DNA of 55,758 bases from Acidobacteriota bacterium (GTDB lineage: Bacteria; Acidobacteriota; Terriglobia; Acidiferrales; UBA7541). The notes beneath the pieces were generated by a model. It had not been told where the DNA came from. It did no database searches and was given only the letters and a program-made list of their open reading frames with translations. The translations under genes were made by a program, and so were the position numbers. Positions 19,240 through 27,492 of the stretch are shown here, one piece after another; the first letter of the stretch is position 1, and the number at the start of each line of letters is the position of its first letter. The DNA lies in contig QHYI01000136.1 in NCBI GenBank assembly GCA_003223245.1, positions 1 to 55,758 of the forward strand, written 5' to 3'.

Positions 19240-19268
19240 TGTAGAGCTCCGGCCTTCAGGCCTGAGGG
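19240..19268. repeat. TGTAG-type palindrome, copy 11
   Basis: TGTAGAGCTC then CGGCCT-TC-AGGCCTG, an imperfect hairpin between padR and the permease gene. Confidence 0.55.
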
Positions 19269-19348
19269 TCTGCATTTGAGGAAACAAGAACATTTGTCAG
19301 ATTCTTCATCGCTTCGCTCCCGTTGTTCGGTGAATGGTTAGGAGCACC

Positions 19349-22048
19349 ATGCGCATCGAACATTGGCTCTACACCATTCCCCTGAGGCTCCGTTCGCTGT
19401 TCCGCCGCAACCGCGTCGAGCAGGAACTCGCCGAAGAGTTGCAATATCACCTCGCGCGCAAAACTGAAGGATTGCTCGCGCAAGGCATGACGTCGGACGA
19501 CGCCCGCCGCGCTGCTTTGCGCTCGATGGACGGTTTGGAATTGCGCAAAGAACAATGCCGCGACACCCGCGGCGTGAACCTCCTCGAAACTCTGCTCCAG
19601 GACCTCCGCTTCGGCCTCCGCATGCTTCGCAAATCCCCCGGCTTCGCCGCAGCTGCCGTCCTCACGTTGGCTCTTGGCATCGGCGCAAACACGGCAATGT
19701 TTGGCTTAGTGGATTCCGCATTCCTGCGCCGCCTCCCTTATCGCGAACCGCAACGCTTGGTTCATATCTGGACCCTCGAAAACGACGACACTCATACCCC
19801 CACCCCGGCGCAGTATCAGGCAGTCCGTGACGAGAGCAAATCTTTTGAGCAAGTCGCCGCGCAAGGATGGGCGGATTATCTTTACGGCGCCGATGGCTCA
19901 CTCTCCGAAAATTTGCGGGGGGCGCTTGTCACTCCAAACTGGTTTTTGACGCTCGGCGTGCGGCCGCTGTTGGGCCGCAACTTTCGAGACGAGGAACAGC
20001 GAGTTGGCCAAGACGGCGTCGTGATCCTTTCGTATGACTTCTGGCAAAACCGATTTCACGCCGACCCAAGCATCATCGGGCAACAGATTGTTCTGAATCG
20101 CCGGCCGGTTACCGTGGTTGGTGTGCTGCCGATATGGAGCTCTTCGAAATACGGTCCCAAAATCTTTGCCCCCCTGGTCCTGAACTCTTATGCAAACCAA
20201 GGAGACGAGCGGGCTGGAAAGGTGAGAGTCGAGATCATCGCGCGCTTGAAGCCAGACGTGACACTAAGCCAGTCGCGTTCGGAGGTGGAAGTCATAGGCG
20301 ATCAGTTTAGGAATCCCAGTGCTCTGGCTGATCGAAGCCAGCGACTGGTGGTGGAAGACTTTGCAGAAATGTTCCGCCATCCCCCGCCGACCGTACAAAA
20401 CGCCCAACGCGGCTTGTGGATGACCGCAGTCTCTGCGGGAATTGTGCTCTTGATCGCGTGCGCCAATGTGGGAAGCCTGCTCCTTGCCCGGGGCGTGAAA
20501 CGCCACAGGGAGGTTGCCGTGCGCACGGCCCTCGGCTCTTCGCGCGGACGAATGATCCGCCAGCTTTTGACCGAGAGCACGTTGCTGTTCCTTTTCGGCG
20601 GGGTGGTAGCCCTCATCCTGACGCGATGGTGCGCGCAAATCATCACCAAACTAGCGTCCGATATGCTCTCAGGCGCATACCTACAAATGAATGTGCGTGT
20701 TTTCATCGTCAGTTTGGTGGTGTCGCTTCTGGCCGCTCTGGCTTTCGGGATGATTCCTGCGCTGCATGGATCGCGGGTGAATCTCAATGAAAGTTTGAAA
20801 GATGCGACCCCCAATGCGCCGGGCGGGTCGCCCTCGCGGCGTTTGCGAAATGGTCTGGTCGCGGGCCAGGTTGCGCTGGGCATGGTGCTGCTCGTAGCTT
20901 TCGGCTTGCTGCTGCGCAGCTATCTGCATGTCGAAACCTCTCGATTAGGCTATGACCCACACAACGTTCTCACGGTCGCTACTCGCTTCCCGTTTACGCG
21001 CTACACCGCCCCAGCGGACCGCGCTCGCCTCATGCACGAGGCGGCGGAGCGCCTGCGCCAGCTCCCCGGTGTCGAGTCCGTGGGCATCGCGGACTCGCTC
21101 CCGATGAACGGTGCGGACAGTGCGCAGCTGAGAATCGAAGCTCCCACTCCCAAAGTGCCACCGGTTCAGGAAGAAATCTGGTTCGTCTCCGTGGGCCCGG
21201 AATATTTCTCTACTCTCAAGGTGCCGATGCTTTCCGGCCGTTCGTTCGACGAGCGAAATGGCCAGGCGAGCAGCTCGGTAGCCATCGTCAATGAGACTTT
21301 CGCGCGACACTTTTTCCCTGGATCCAATCCAATCGGCTATCACATTGCTTTTGCGGATTCCCCCACGACGGAGAGGGAAATTGTGGGTGTCGTCTCCGAC
21401 TTCCGCCAGCGCAATCCCGAAGAGGATTTGCGGCCGCTCGTTTACTTCCCAATCGCGCAAACCGCGCCGCCGCGATGGAGCATGGCGATCCGGGTTCGGT
21501 CCGCGGGTGACCTGATAAATGTCGCCTCGCGCATCAACAATTGGCTGCAGCCCGTGGATCCCCAGCTTTATTGGGAATTGGGCAGCCTCGAGGCGGAGAT
21601 TCACGATTCTGAGTCGCTCACTCTCCGTCGGCCGGTTATCACCCTGCTGGCTTCCTTCGGCAGCTTAGCCCTGATCCTGGTCATCGTCGGCGTTTTTGGA
21701 GTTACGTCGTATTCTGTCGCTGAGCGCACGCGAGAAATCGGGATTCGCACCGCTCTCGGTGCCGGCCACCTGAAAATTGTGGGCTTGGTGTTGCGCGAAT
21801 CGCTGCTAGTCGCGTGTGCCGGCCTGGTTGTCGGTTCGCTCGGCGCGTTTGCAATCACACGCTTTTTCCCCACGGCGGGCATCGGCTGGAGCGGCTCGGG
21901 AATTTTTCTTTACGGTGTCTCTCGGACGGACAGCCTGACCTATGGATTGGCAGCCGCCCTGCTCGTAAGTGTCGTGCTTGCCGCCACTTGGGCGCCCGCC
22001 GGCCGCGCCTCACGGGTCGACCCCATGGTCGCCCTCCGCCATGAGTAG
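19349..22048 (+). CDS. FtsX/MacB-like permease of the acidobacterial duplicated orphan permease (ADOP) type
   Basis: An 899-residue membrane protein with no ATPase partner nearby. ATG 19349 is chosen because TAGGAG lies 5-10 bp upstream; an ATG 15 bp earlier is possible. Order: a ~70-residue helical prefix (VEQELAEELQYHLARKTEGL, a typical ADOP prefix), a first transmembrane helix (about 100-122), a large periplasmic MacB-like domain, three helices of a first FtsX domain (about 350-470), one helix and a second periplasmic domain, then a second FtsX domain near the C-terminus with SYSVAERTREIGIRTALGA. About eight membrane segments in all. The family is expanded in acidobacteria; the substrate is unknown. 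Control by the adjacent PadR is inferred. Confidence 0.92.
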   Translation: MRIEHWLYTIPLRLRSLFRRNRVEQELAEELQYHLARKTEGLLAQGMTSDDARRAALRSMDGLELRKEQCRDTRGVNLLETLLQDLRFGLRMLRKSPGFAAAAVLTLALGIGANTAMFGLVDSAFLRRLPYREPQRLVHIWTLENDDTHTPTPAQYQAVRDESKSFEQVAAQGWADYLYGADGSLSENLRGALVTPNWFLTLGVRPLLGRNFRDEEQRVGQDGVVILSYDFWQNRFHADPSIIGQQIVLNRRPVTVVGVLPIWSSSKYGPKIFAPLVLNSYANQGDERAGKVRVEIIARLKPDVTLSQSRSEVEVIGDQFRNPSALADRSQRLVVEDFAEMFRHPPPTVQNAQRGLWMTAVSAGIVLLIACANVGSLLLARGVKRHREVAVRTALGSSRGRMIRQLLTESTLLFLFGGVVALILTRWCAQIITKLASDMLSGAYLQMNVRVFIVSLVVSLLAALAFGMIPALHGSRVNLNESLKDATPNAPGGSPSRRLRNGLVAGQVALGMVLLVAFGLLLRSYLHVETSRLGYDPHNVLTVATRFPFTRYTAPADRARLMHEAAERLRQLPGVESVGIADSLPMNGADSAQLRIEAPTPKVPPVQEEIWFVSVGPEYFSTLKVPMLSGRSFDERNGQASSSVAIVNETFARHFFPGSNPIGYHIAFADSPTTEREIVGVVSDFRQRNPEEDLRPLVYFPIAQTAPPRWSMAIRVRSAGDLINVASRINNWLQPVDPQLYWELGSLEAEIHDSESLTLRRPVITLLASFGSLALILVIVGVFGVTSYSVAERTREIGIRTALGAGHLKIVGLVLRESLLVACAGLVVGSLGAFAITRFFPTAGIGWSGSGIFLYGVSRTDSLTYGLAAALLVSVVLAATWAPAGRASRVDPMVALRHE

Positions 22049-22167
22049 CGGCGCAGGGAATCGCATCGGGCTTGCCCCGAGCTTCAACAGACGCAGCCCC
22101 GTGCGGGGATTATTCGCGGTTGCAATCAATTTGGGTACGAAAAAAAGTGGAGGGAGGGGGCCCGGCC

Positions 22168-23007
22168 ATGACCGCCGCCACCCGCCCCAACGACAAAGAG
22201 AAGGTCCGCGAGCACTACGACCGCATGAGCCCCTACTACCATTCGCTGTGGGGCGAGCACATTCATCATGGCTACTGGATTCGCGGTGACGAATCCAAAG
22301 AAACCGCGCAAGTTCAGCTTATCGAGCATTTGGCCGAGTCCGCCGGGATCCCGCCCGCCGCCAGGATTCTCGACGTGGGCTGCGGTTTTGGCGCCAGCAG
22401 CATTTTTCTCGCGCAGAAATACGCGGCGGAAGCCATTGGCATCACCATTTCTCAAGTGCAAGTGGAAATGGCCAACCAAGCAGCGGCCGAAGTCGGGGTC
22501 AACGCGAAATTCCTCCTCATGGACGCCGAGGCCATGACGTTCGAGCATCCCTTCGACGTCGTGTGGTCCGTGGAATCCATTTCGCATTACCAAGACATCC
22601 CCCAATTCTTTGCCTCGGCCGCAAAGCTCCTAAAACCTGGAGGAACCCTGGCCATTACCGACTGGTTCAAGAAAAAGAACCTGACGCCGCGCGAACACAA
22701 GAAGTTCCTTCACTCCATCGAAGACGGCATGATGGTGGAACTGCAAAGCATGGAAGACTACCGAACGCACATACGTGCGGCTGGGCTCGAGGTGACACGG
22801 GGCGAAGTCCTGAACAAAAATTGCGCCAAGACCTGGGACTTTTGCCTCGACATCATCAAGGACAAAACATTGTGGGGATTAGCCGCGCAAAATGGAGCGG
22901 CCTTCGTGCGTTTTCTCCGCGCCTTCAAGGACATGCGCGCCGGCTTCGCCTCCGGCAACTTCATCTACGGCTTACTCGTCGCCAAAAAAGGATTGTCGCA
23001 AACGTGA
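22168..23007 (+). CDS. SAM-dependent methyltransferase, tocopherol/small-molecule O-, N- or C-methyltransferase-like
   Basis: A 279-residue class I methyltransferase. ATG 22168 follows GGGAGGGGG; a TTG further upstream gives non-family residues. The SAM motif I is ILDVGCGFGASS, motif II region has FDVVWSVESISHY and the post-III KLLKPGGTLAITDW. The N-terminal VREHYDRMSPYYHSLWGEHI and HHGYW resemble gamma-tocopherol, MPBQ and sarcosine/dimethylglycine methyltransferases, which share this opening. The true substrate cannot be read from the sequence. It starts 119 bp after the permease and is convergent with the next gene. Confidence 0.85.
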   Translation: MTAATRPNDKEKVREHYDRMSPYYHSLWGEHIHHGYWIRGDESKETAQVQLIEHLAESAGIPPAARILDVGCGFGASSIFLAQKYAAEAIGITISQVQVEMANQAAAEVGVNAKFLLMDAEAMTFEHPFDVVWSVESISHYQDIPQFFASAAKLLKPGGTLAITDWFKKKNLTPREHKKFLHSIEDGMMVELQSMEDYRTHIRAAGLEVTRGEVLNKNCAKTWDFCLDIIKDKTLWGLAAQNGAAFVRFLRAFKDMRAGFASGNFIYGLLVAKKGLSQT

Positions 23008-23035
23008 TCTCGCCGAAAGCAACTGCTTCTCTTAA

Positions 23036-23063
23036 TGTAGCGCCGCGCTTCAGCGCGGCATCC
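23036..23063. repeat. TGTAG-type palindrome, copy 12
   Basis: TGTAG then CGCCGCGC-TTCA-GCGCGGC, a 7-bp perfect stem in the convergent gap between the methyltransferase and the phosphatase, where it could end both transcripts although no U-run follows. Confidence 0.6.
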
Positions 23064-23104
23064 GACTCTGCCTGCGGTTGGGCGACGTTGCACAAGGCCA
23101 GGGG

Positions 23105-24412
23105 CTAGGTAGACTTGGCGACAATCAGCGTGATGTCGTCGTACTGCTCGCCGGGACTGAACTGGCGCACTTCATCAACAACCGCTGCGAGGAGGTCCTT
23201 GGAAGACAAACCGCGGTGGCGGCACAAGGTCGCGGCAAGGCGCTCTTCGCCAAATTCGTCGCCCGCATCGTTGAACGATTCGGTGATGCCATCCGTATAC
23301 AAAGCGAGGATATCGCCGGGAGAGATTGGCGTTTCACTGATCGCGCAATCCCATTTCTTGAACACGCCAAGAACTGTGGCCGTGGATTCAAGCCGCTCGA
23401 GGGAATCATCCCGGCGAAGCACAAGCGCGGCAAGGTGGCCGCAATTCGCGTAACGCAAGCGCCGCTTGGCATCGTCGTATTCGGCGAAAAACAGCGTGGC
23501 GAACGCGCCATCCGTCGTGTTTTCGCAAAAAAGCTGATTTACCGAGCGCAACAGGCGTTGCGGCTGATCCACGGCGACGGCGCACTGGCTCCGAAGATTG
23601 GCTTGCAGGTTGGCCATCAATAGCGCGGCGGCGATGCCTTTCCCGGAAATGTCGCCAATCACGAAGCCGAGCCGCTCGCTGCCCAAGTCGAGGAAATCGT
23701 AGTAATCGCCGCCGACCTGGCGAGCCTGACGACAAATTCCGGCATACTCCAAAGTTTTGAGCGGCGGAAGCGTTTGGGGAAACAGTCGAGCCTGCACTTG
23801 CTTTGCGATGTCCAGTTCCTGCGCGGCGCGCCGCTCGGCTTCCAGTCTCTCCGCGATAGCGCGGCGCTGGGCTTCTACGGCGTGCGTCACTTCGTCGAAG
23901 CTGACAAGTGAGAACGAATTGCCGTCGGGATCCTTGAAGCGCGTGAAGACGCCGCCCCAGATGGGCGTGTGCTCTCCTGATGGCGCCGCCGGATCTGCGC
24001 AATTTGCGTTGCGCACCTGTACCGGATATTTGAGACGTTTGAGGCGGGGCGCAAAGTTGAAGCGCACGCCGCGCTTGCTCCATTCACGGAATTTGGCAAG
24101 TACATCTTCGGTGACAAACGTGACTTGCGTGGGCCGCCCGATGAGCTTGTGCTGCTCGGACTCGGGCTCAGGCGCAGCAAGCGTGAGGTTGGCCGAGCCG
24201 TCGGGAGGCGCAACGGTTACGAAACGGCGGCCGGCAAATTCCTGGTGGCGCGCGTCGAAGACCAGCTGAAAGCCAAGCTGGTCCACGTAGAAATTAAGGC
24301 TGCGATCCAGATTGCGGACGAAGATCGTGACGGACTGAAGGCGCAAATAGGGATCTTTGCGATCCAGGCGAACCGTGGCGCCATCAGCCCATTCGTTAGG
24401 CGAGCTAGCCAT
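23105..24412 (-). CDS. VOC-domain / PPM (SpoIIE-RsbU type) serine phosphatase fusion
   Basis: A 435-residue two-domain protein. Residues ~25-172 form a glyoxalase/VOC-like fold (SVTIFVRNLDRSLNFYVDQL ... FKDPDGNSFSLV). Residues 173-210 are a Glu/Arg/Ala-rich helix. From 211 on there is a SpoIIE/RsbU phosphatase with VGGDYYDF (233-240), GDISGKGIAAALLMA, LYTDGITES and the terminal YDDITLIV, which supply the metal-binding aspartates. RsbU-like enzymes dephosphorylate anti-sigma antagonists; a VOC module as sensor domain is unusual and would suggest a small-molecule or metal input. The gene is divergent from the CRP-family gene, across the operator at 24540. A -10-like TATAAT ends 8 bp before the ATG. 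Confidence 0.88.
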   Translation of the reverse strand: MASSPNEWADGATVRLDRKDPYLRLQSVTIFVRNLDRSLNFYVDQLGFQLVFDARHQEFAGRRFVTVAPPDGSANLTLAAPEPESEQHKLIGRPTQVTFVTEDVLAKFREWSKRGVRFNFAPRLKRLKYPVQVRNANCADPAAPSGEHTPIWGGVFTRFKDPDGNSFSLVSFDEVTHAVEAQRRAIAERLEAERRAAQELDIAKQVQARLFPQTLPPLKTLEYAGICRQARQVGGDYYDFLDLGSERLGFVIGDISGKGIAAALLMANLQANLRSQCAVAVDQPQRLLRSVNQLFCENTTDGAFATLFFAEYDDAKRRLRYANCGHLAALVLRRDDSLERLESTATVLGVFKKWDCAISETPISPGDILALYTDGITESFNDAGDEFGEERLAATLCRHRGLSSKDLLAAVVDEVRQFSPGEQYDDITLIVAKST

Positions 24413-24753
24413 GGGCCAGCATTATATGCCGGGGAGAGAGCAAGCCGCGAGGCGGCGAAATGGGCATCCGAGCAACGGGCATGGGGCCAGATGGGAGCGG
24501 AAGGCCGTGTAGGGGAGCTATTTTCTGTCACAAAGCCCAGTGATGTAGATCACGCACAGGTGTGCGAAATGGCGCACCGGGAACCAGGTTGGCAATGTCG
24601 CAATAAGCGGCTAGACTTGATTACGGCATATTTAAGTTGTTGTTTTTGTTTAACTTATGAGGTATGCGACGGATGGGACGTTTTGCTGAACATCGGCCCT
24701 TGGGTTGCCTTTCCTTCGTTGTGTTCAAGGTACAGTCATCGAAGGAGACGATC
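24413..24753. promoter_or_regulatory. Divergent control region between the phosphatase and the CRP-family regulator
   Basis: This 341-bp stretch has no gene. It holds TATAAT on the minus strand at 24421-24426, very close to the phosphatase start, the CRP-type dyad at 24540-24553, and an AT-rich run (24615-24660) before the regulator. I see no convincing -35/-10 pair for the regulator. Confidence 0.5.
24540..24553. promoter_or_regulatory. Candidate CRP-type operator GTGA-N6-TCAC
   Basis: GTGATGTAGATCAC is a dyad with arms GTGAT/ATCAC. Spacing is GTGA-6-TCAC, exactly that of CRP-family sites. The regulator encoded 200 bp away has the recognition-helix residues (Arg, Glu, Arg in SRETVTR) that read GTGA in E. 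coli CRP. Autoregulation and control of the divergent phosphatase are inferred. Confidence 0.6.
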
Positions 24754-25539
24754 ATGGCAACTCCAGTGATAGCGACTGGGACAGCAGTTCCACGCTTGCA
24801 GGTTTGGGCCAATCGCCCCAAGAAACCAACCGCGGCCTCCAGTTTACAGATTCTTGAGCGGAGCGCGCGAAGCGAACCGAGCAGCGACTTTTATGGGGGG
24901 CTTTCTGAGGCGACCGCGAAGGCATTGCAAAAGGTCGAACACACCGCAAGCTTTCCCGCCGGCGCGATTATTTTTATGGAAGGCCAGCCGGCGCGGGGCC
25001 TCTACATTTTGCGGCAAGGGCGCGTGAAACTGTTGACCACCAACAGCGACGGGCGAACACTCATTCTGAAAATTGCCAAGCCCGGCGAAGAGTTAGGCTT
25101 AAATTCAGTCATCACCGGCAAGCCTTACGACCTCACAGCGGAGATTCTGCAGCCCGCCGAATTGGCCTTCCTCGAGCGCGCGGATTTTTTGAAGTGCATC
25201 ACCGAGCACGGCGATGCCTGCTTGCACTTTGCGAGTCACCTGAGCCGCGATTGCCATGCCGCTTATGACCTGGTGCGTTTGATTGGCTTGAGCCAGTCGG
25301 TTCCGGAACGCCTAGCGCGGTTCCTGCTAGATTGGTCCTCGAACGGGTCGGTGATGGACGGCGTCGTGCGGGTGAAACTGGCGCTAACGCACGAAGAAAT
25401 AGCGCAACTGATTGGTGCATCGCGCGAAACAGTGACGCGCACTCTGAGCGAATTCAAGAGACAACGAACGATCGAACTGAACGGCTCGACGTTGGTGCTG
25501 AGAAACAAGCCAGCGCTCGAAAACCTGGTCGCTGCCTGA
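24754..25539 (+). CDS. CRP/FNR-family transcriptional regulator
   Basis: A 261-residue protein: ~48 unconserved residues, a cyclic-nucleotide-binding-like beta-barrel (about 60-145), a dimer helix, and a C-terminal winged helix with LTHEEIAQLIGASRETVTRT (211-230). ATG 24754 is supported by GAAGGAG upstream. R224, E225 and R229 match the CRP DNA-reading residues. The barrel has GEELGL but lacks the following R-S-A cAMP pocket, and there is no FNR Cys cluster, so the ligand is unlikely to be cAMP in the E. coli manner and not an Fe-S cluster. It is convergent with the kinase gene after 28 bp. Confidence 0.92.
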   Translation: MATPVIATGTAVPRLQVWANRPKKPTAASSLQILERSARSEPSSDFYGGLSEATAKALQKVEHTASFPAGAIIFMEGQPARGLYILRQGRVKLLTTNSDGRTLILKIAKPGEELGLNSVITGKPYDLTAEILQPAELAFLERADFLKCITEHGDACLHFASHLSRDCHAAYDLVRLIGLSQSVPERLARFLLDWSSNGSVMDGVVRVKLALTHEEIAQLIGASRETVTRTLSEFKRQRTIELNGSTLVLRNKPALENLVAA

Positions 25540-25567
25540 CGCGACAAACCCGCAGAGAAAGGTCGCG

Positions 25568-27307
25568 TCAAGACCGTACGCCTGGATTCAAGGTATGGCG
25601 AACTTTGCGGGACAGCGCGTCGCGGGAAAAGGGCTTTTCGATGAAGGCGGAATCTTCCGCGCGAAAGGCGTGCTCCGAAAGAATTCCGTTGGTATAGCCC
25701 GACATATAAATAACCTTCATTTCTGGACGCTTCGCCAGAAGCTGCTCCGCGAGTTCACGGCCATTCATATCGGGCATGACCACATCGGTGAGAAGCAAAT
25801 GGATGGGTTCGTGATGACTTTCCTCGACGCGAAGGGCTTCCCGGGGGTTGGAAGCCAGCAGAACTTTATAGCCGTCGTCCACCAGGAAATCCCTGGTAAC
25901 TTTCGCGAGAAGCTTGGAGTCCTCCACGAGCAGGATAGTTTCCGCGGCGGCCGATTTCCTCTCCTCGATTGTCTTCGCGCGAGCAGAATCCGACGCTTGG
26001 ATGACGCGCGGGAGGTAGATTTTGAAAGTCGTGCCCAATCCTGGCTCGCTGTACACCCAAATGTGGCCACCGCCTTGCCGGACAATCCCGTAGACCGTAG
26101 CGAGGCCGAGCCCGGAGCCGCGGCCCTTTTCTTTCGTGGTAAAGAAAGGCTCGAAGATGCGGCTGACGGTTTCGCGATCCATGCCGCTGCCGCTATCCGT
26201 TACGGTCAATTGCACATACGGTCCGGGCCGTACGTCGACGTGCTCCTTCGCAAACGAATCACCCAATTCGACGTTCGAGGTTTCGATTTTCAGCCGCCCG
26301 CCGGCGGTCATGGCATCGCGGGCGTTGGCGACAAGATTCAAGATGATCTGGGCCAACTGGCTGCGGTCGATTTTGATCGCCCCCACCTGCCCCAGTACCA
26401 TTTCGAAATGGATACTCTCCCGGATGATGCGCTTGAGCAGTGGCTGAAGGTCCTCGAGCGCAACATTTAAATCCAGGACCTGAGGCTCGGAAACTTGTTG
26501 GCGGCTGAGTGCGAGCAACTGGCGAGTGACCGAGGCAGCCTCTTCCCCCGCCATTTTGATTTCCTTGATTCGTTCGCTCAGACTTTCGTCCAAAGCCGCG
26601 TTTTGAAGGAGCAGTTCGCTGTTTGCAAGGATCACGCCGAGCAGATTGTTGAAGTCATGAGCGATGCCCCCGGCCAGGCGGCCGATGGCTTCCATTTTTT
26701 CCGTTTCGAGAAGCTGTTCCTCAAGGCGCTGGGAGCGAGCCTGTTCATCGTCGCGCTGGCGCTGAGCAAGTTCACGGCGGGCAATTTCGGCTTGCAAGGT
26801 CTGATTGGATTCGAGGAGTTCGGCAGTGCGCTCGCGGACGCGAGCTTCAAGAAGATCCCGGCCATCCGCCAGTTCTTTTTGCGCTTGTTTCTGCAGAGTA
26901 ATGTCGCGGATGGCGCTGAACACGAGGATACCGTCTTTGCTTTTGAACGGACTCAGGCTGATTTCGACGGGGAATTCGGTACCGTCCCTGCGGCAGCCGA
27001 AAAGCTCCATTCCGGAGCCCATCATGCGGAGACGCGCGGTTTGCGCATACTGTTCGCGATGCCCGAGGTGGTTCCCGCGAAAGCGGTCCGGCATGAGTTT
27101 TTCCACCGGCTGCCCGAGGAGTTCCTCCCGCTTGTAGCCAAAGAGTTTTTCGGTCTGGGCATTGACGAGCGTGATGTTGCCCGACGCGTCCACGATGATC
27201 ATGGCGTCTGGAGCAGACTCGAGCAGGGCGCGAAACTTGTCTTCGGTCCAAATGAGTTTGCCCGGATGAGCAGTCTTGGATTGACGGTGCAGGCGGTAGG
27301 CGGCCAT
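25568..27307 (-). CDS. Hybrid sensor histidine kinase (PAS - HisKA - HATPase - receiver)
   Basis: About 579 residues, soluble, without membrane segments. Order: PAS (about 22-140, ALLESAPDAMIIVDASGNIT), a coiled coil (145-205), a phosphoacceptor domain with LAGGIAHDFNN (His about 217), an ATPase domain with NLVANARDAM, DSGSGM and GRGSGLGLATV, then a receiver with LLLTDVVMPDMNG (Asp about 508) and FIEKPFS. The ATG at 27307 is chosen; a TTG 21 bp upstream extends the frame. No separate response regulator lies nearby, so the output partner is unknown. Confidence 0.92.
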   Translation of the reverse strand: MAAYRLHRQSKTAHPGKLIWTEDKFRALLESAPDAMIIVDASGNITLVNAQTEKLFGYKREELLGQPVEKLMPDRFRGNHLGHREQYAQTARLRMMGSGMELFGCRRDGTEFPVEISLSPFKSKDGILVFSAIRDITLQKQAQKELADGRDLLEARVRERTAELLESNQTLQAEIARRELAQRQRDDEQARSQRLEEQLLETEKMEAIGRLAGGIAHDFNNLLGVILANSELLLQNAALDESLSERIKEIKMAGEEAASVTRQLLALSRQQVSEPQVLDLNVALEDLQPLLKRIIRESIHFEMVLGQVGAIKIDRSQLAQIILNLVANARDAMTAGGRLKIETSNVELGDSFAKEHVDVRPGPYVQLTVTDSGSGMDRETVSRIFEPFFTTKEKGRGSGLGLATVYGIVRQGGGHIWVYSEPGLGTTFKIYLPRVIQASDSARAKTIEERKSAAAETILLVEDSKLLAKVTRDFLVDDGYKVLLASNPREALRVEESHHEPIHLLLTDVVMPDMNGRELAEQLLAKRPEMKVIYMSGYTNGILSEHAFRAEDSAFIEKPFSRDALSRKVRHTLNPGVRS

Positions 27308-27492
27308 GGCGGGTCCGTGATTTCCCAAAAGTTATTCTAAGGGGCTGTTGACAGCTCGTCAATGTGAGGCGCGGCAAAGACCGTCGCATTCCCGGCTTAA
27401 GACGGTTTTTCCTTTTCTCGTAATGGATTTGGAGGTATCAAGGATGCAAGGTCTTTGCTGTGAGTTTGCCCGCTGCTGTCAGGGAGCGCTTT

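Noticed and set aside
22072-22167. Upstream TTG start for the methyltransferase
   Set aside because: It adds 32 residues without family similarity, and ATG 22168 has a strong ribosome-binding site.
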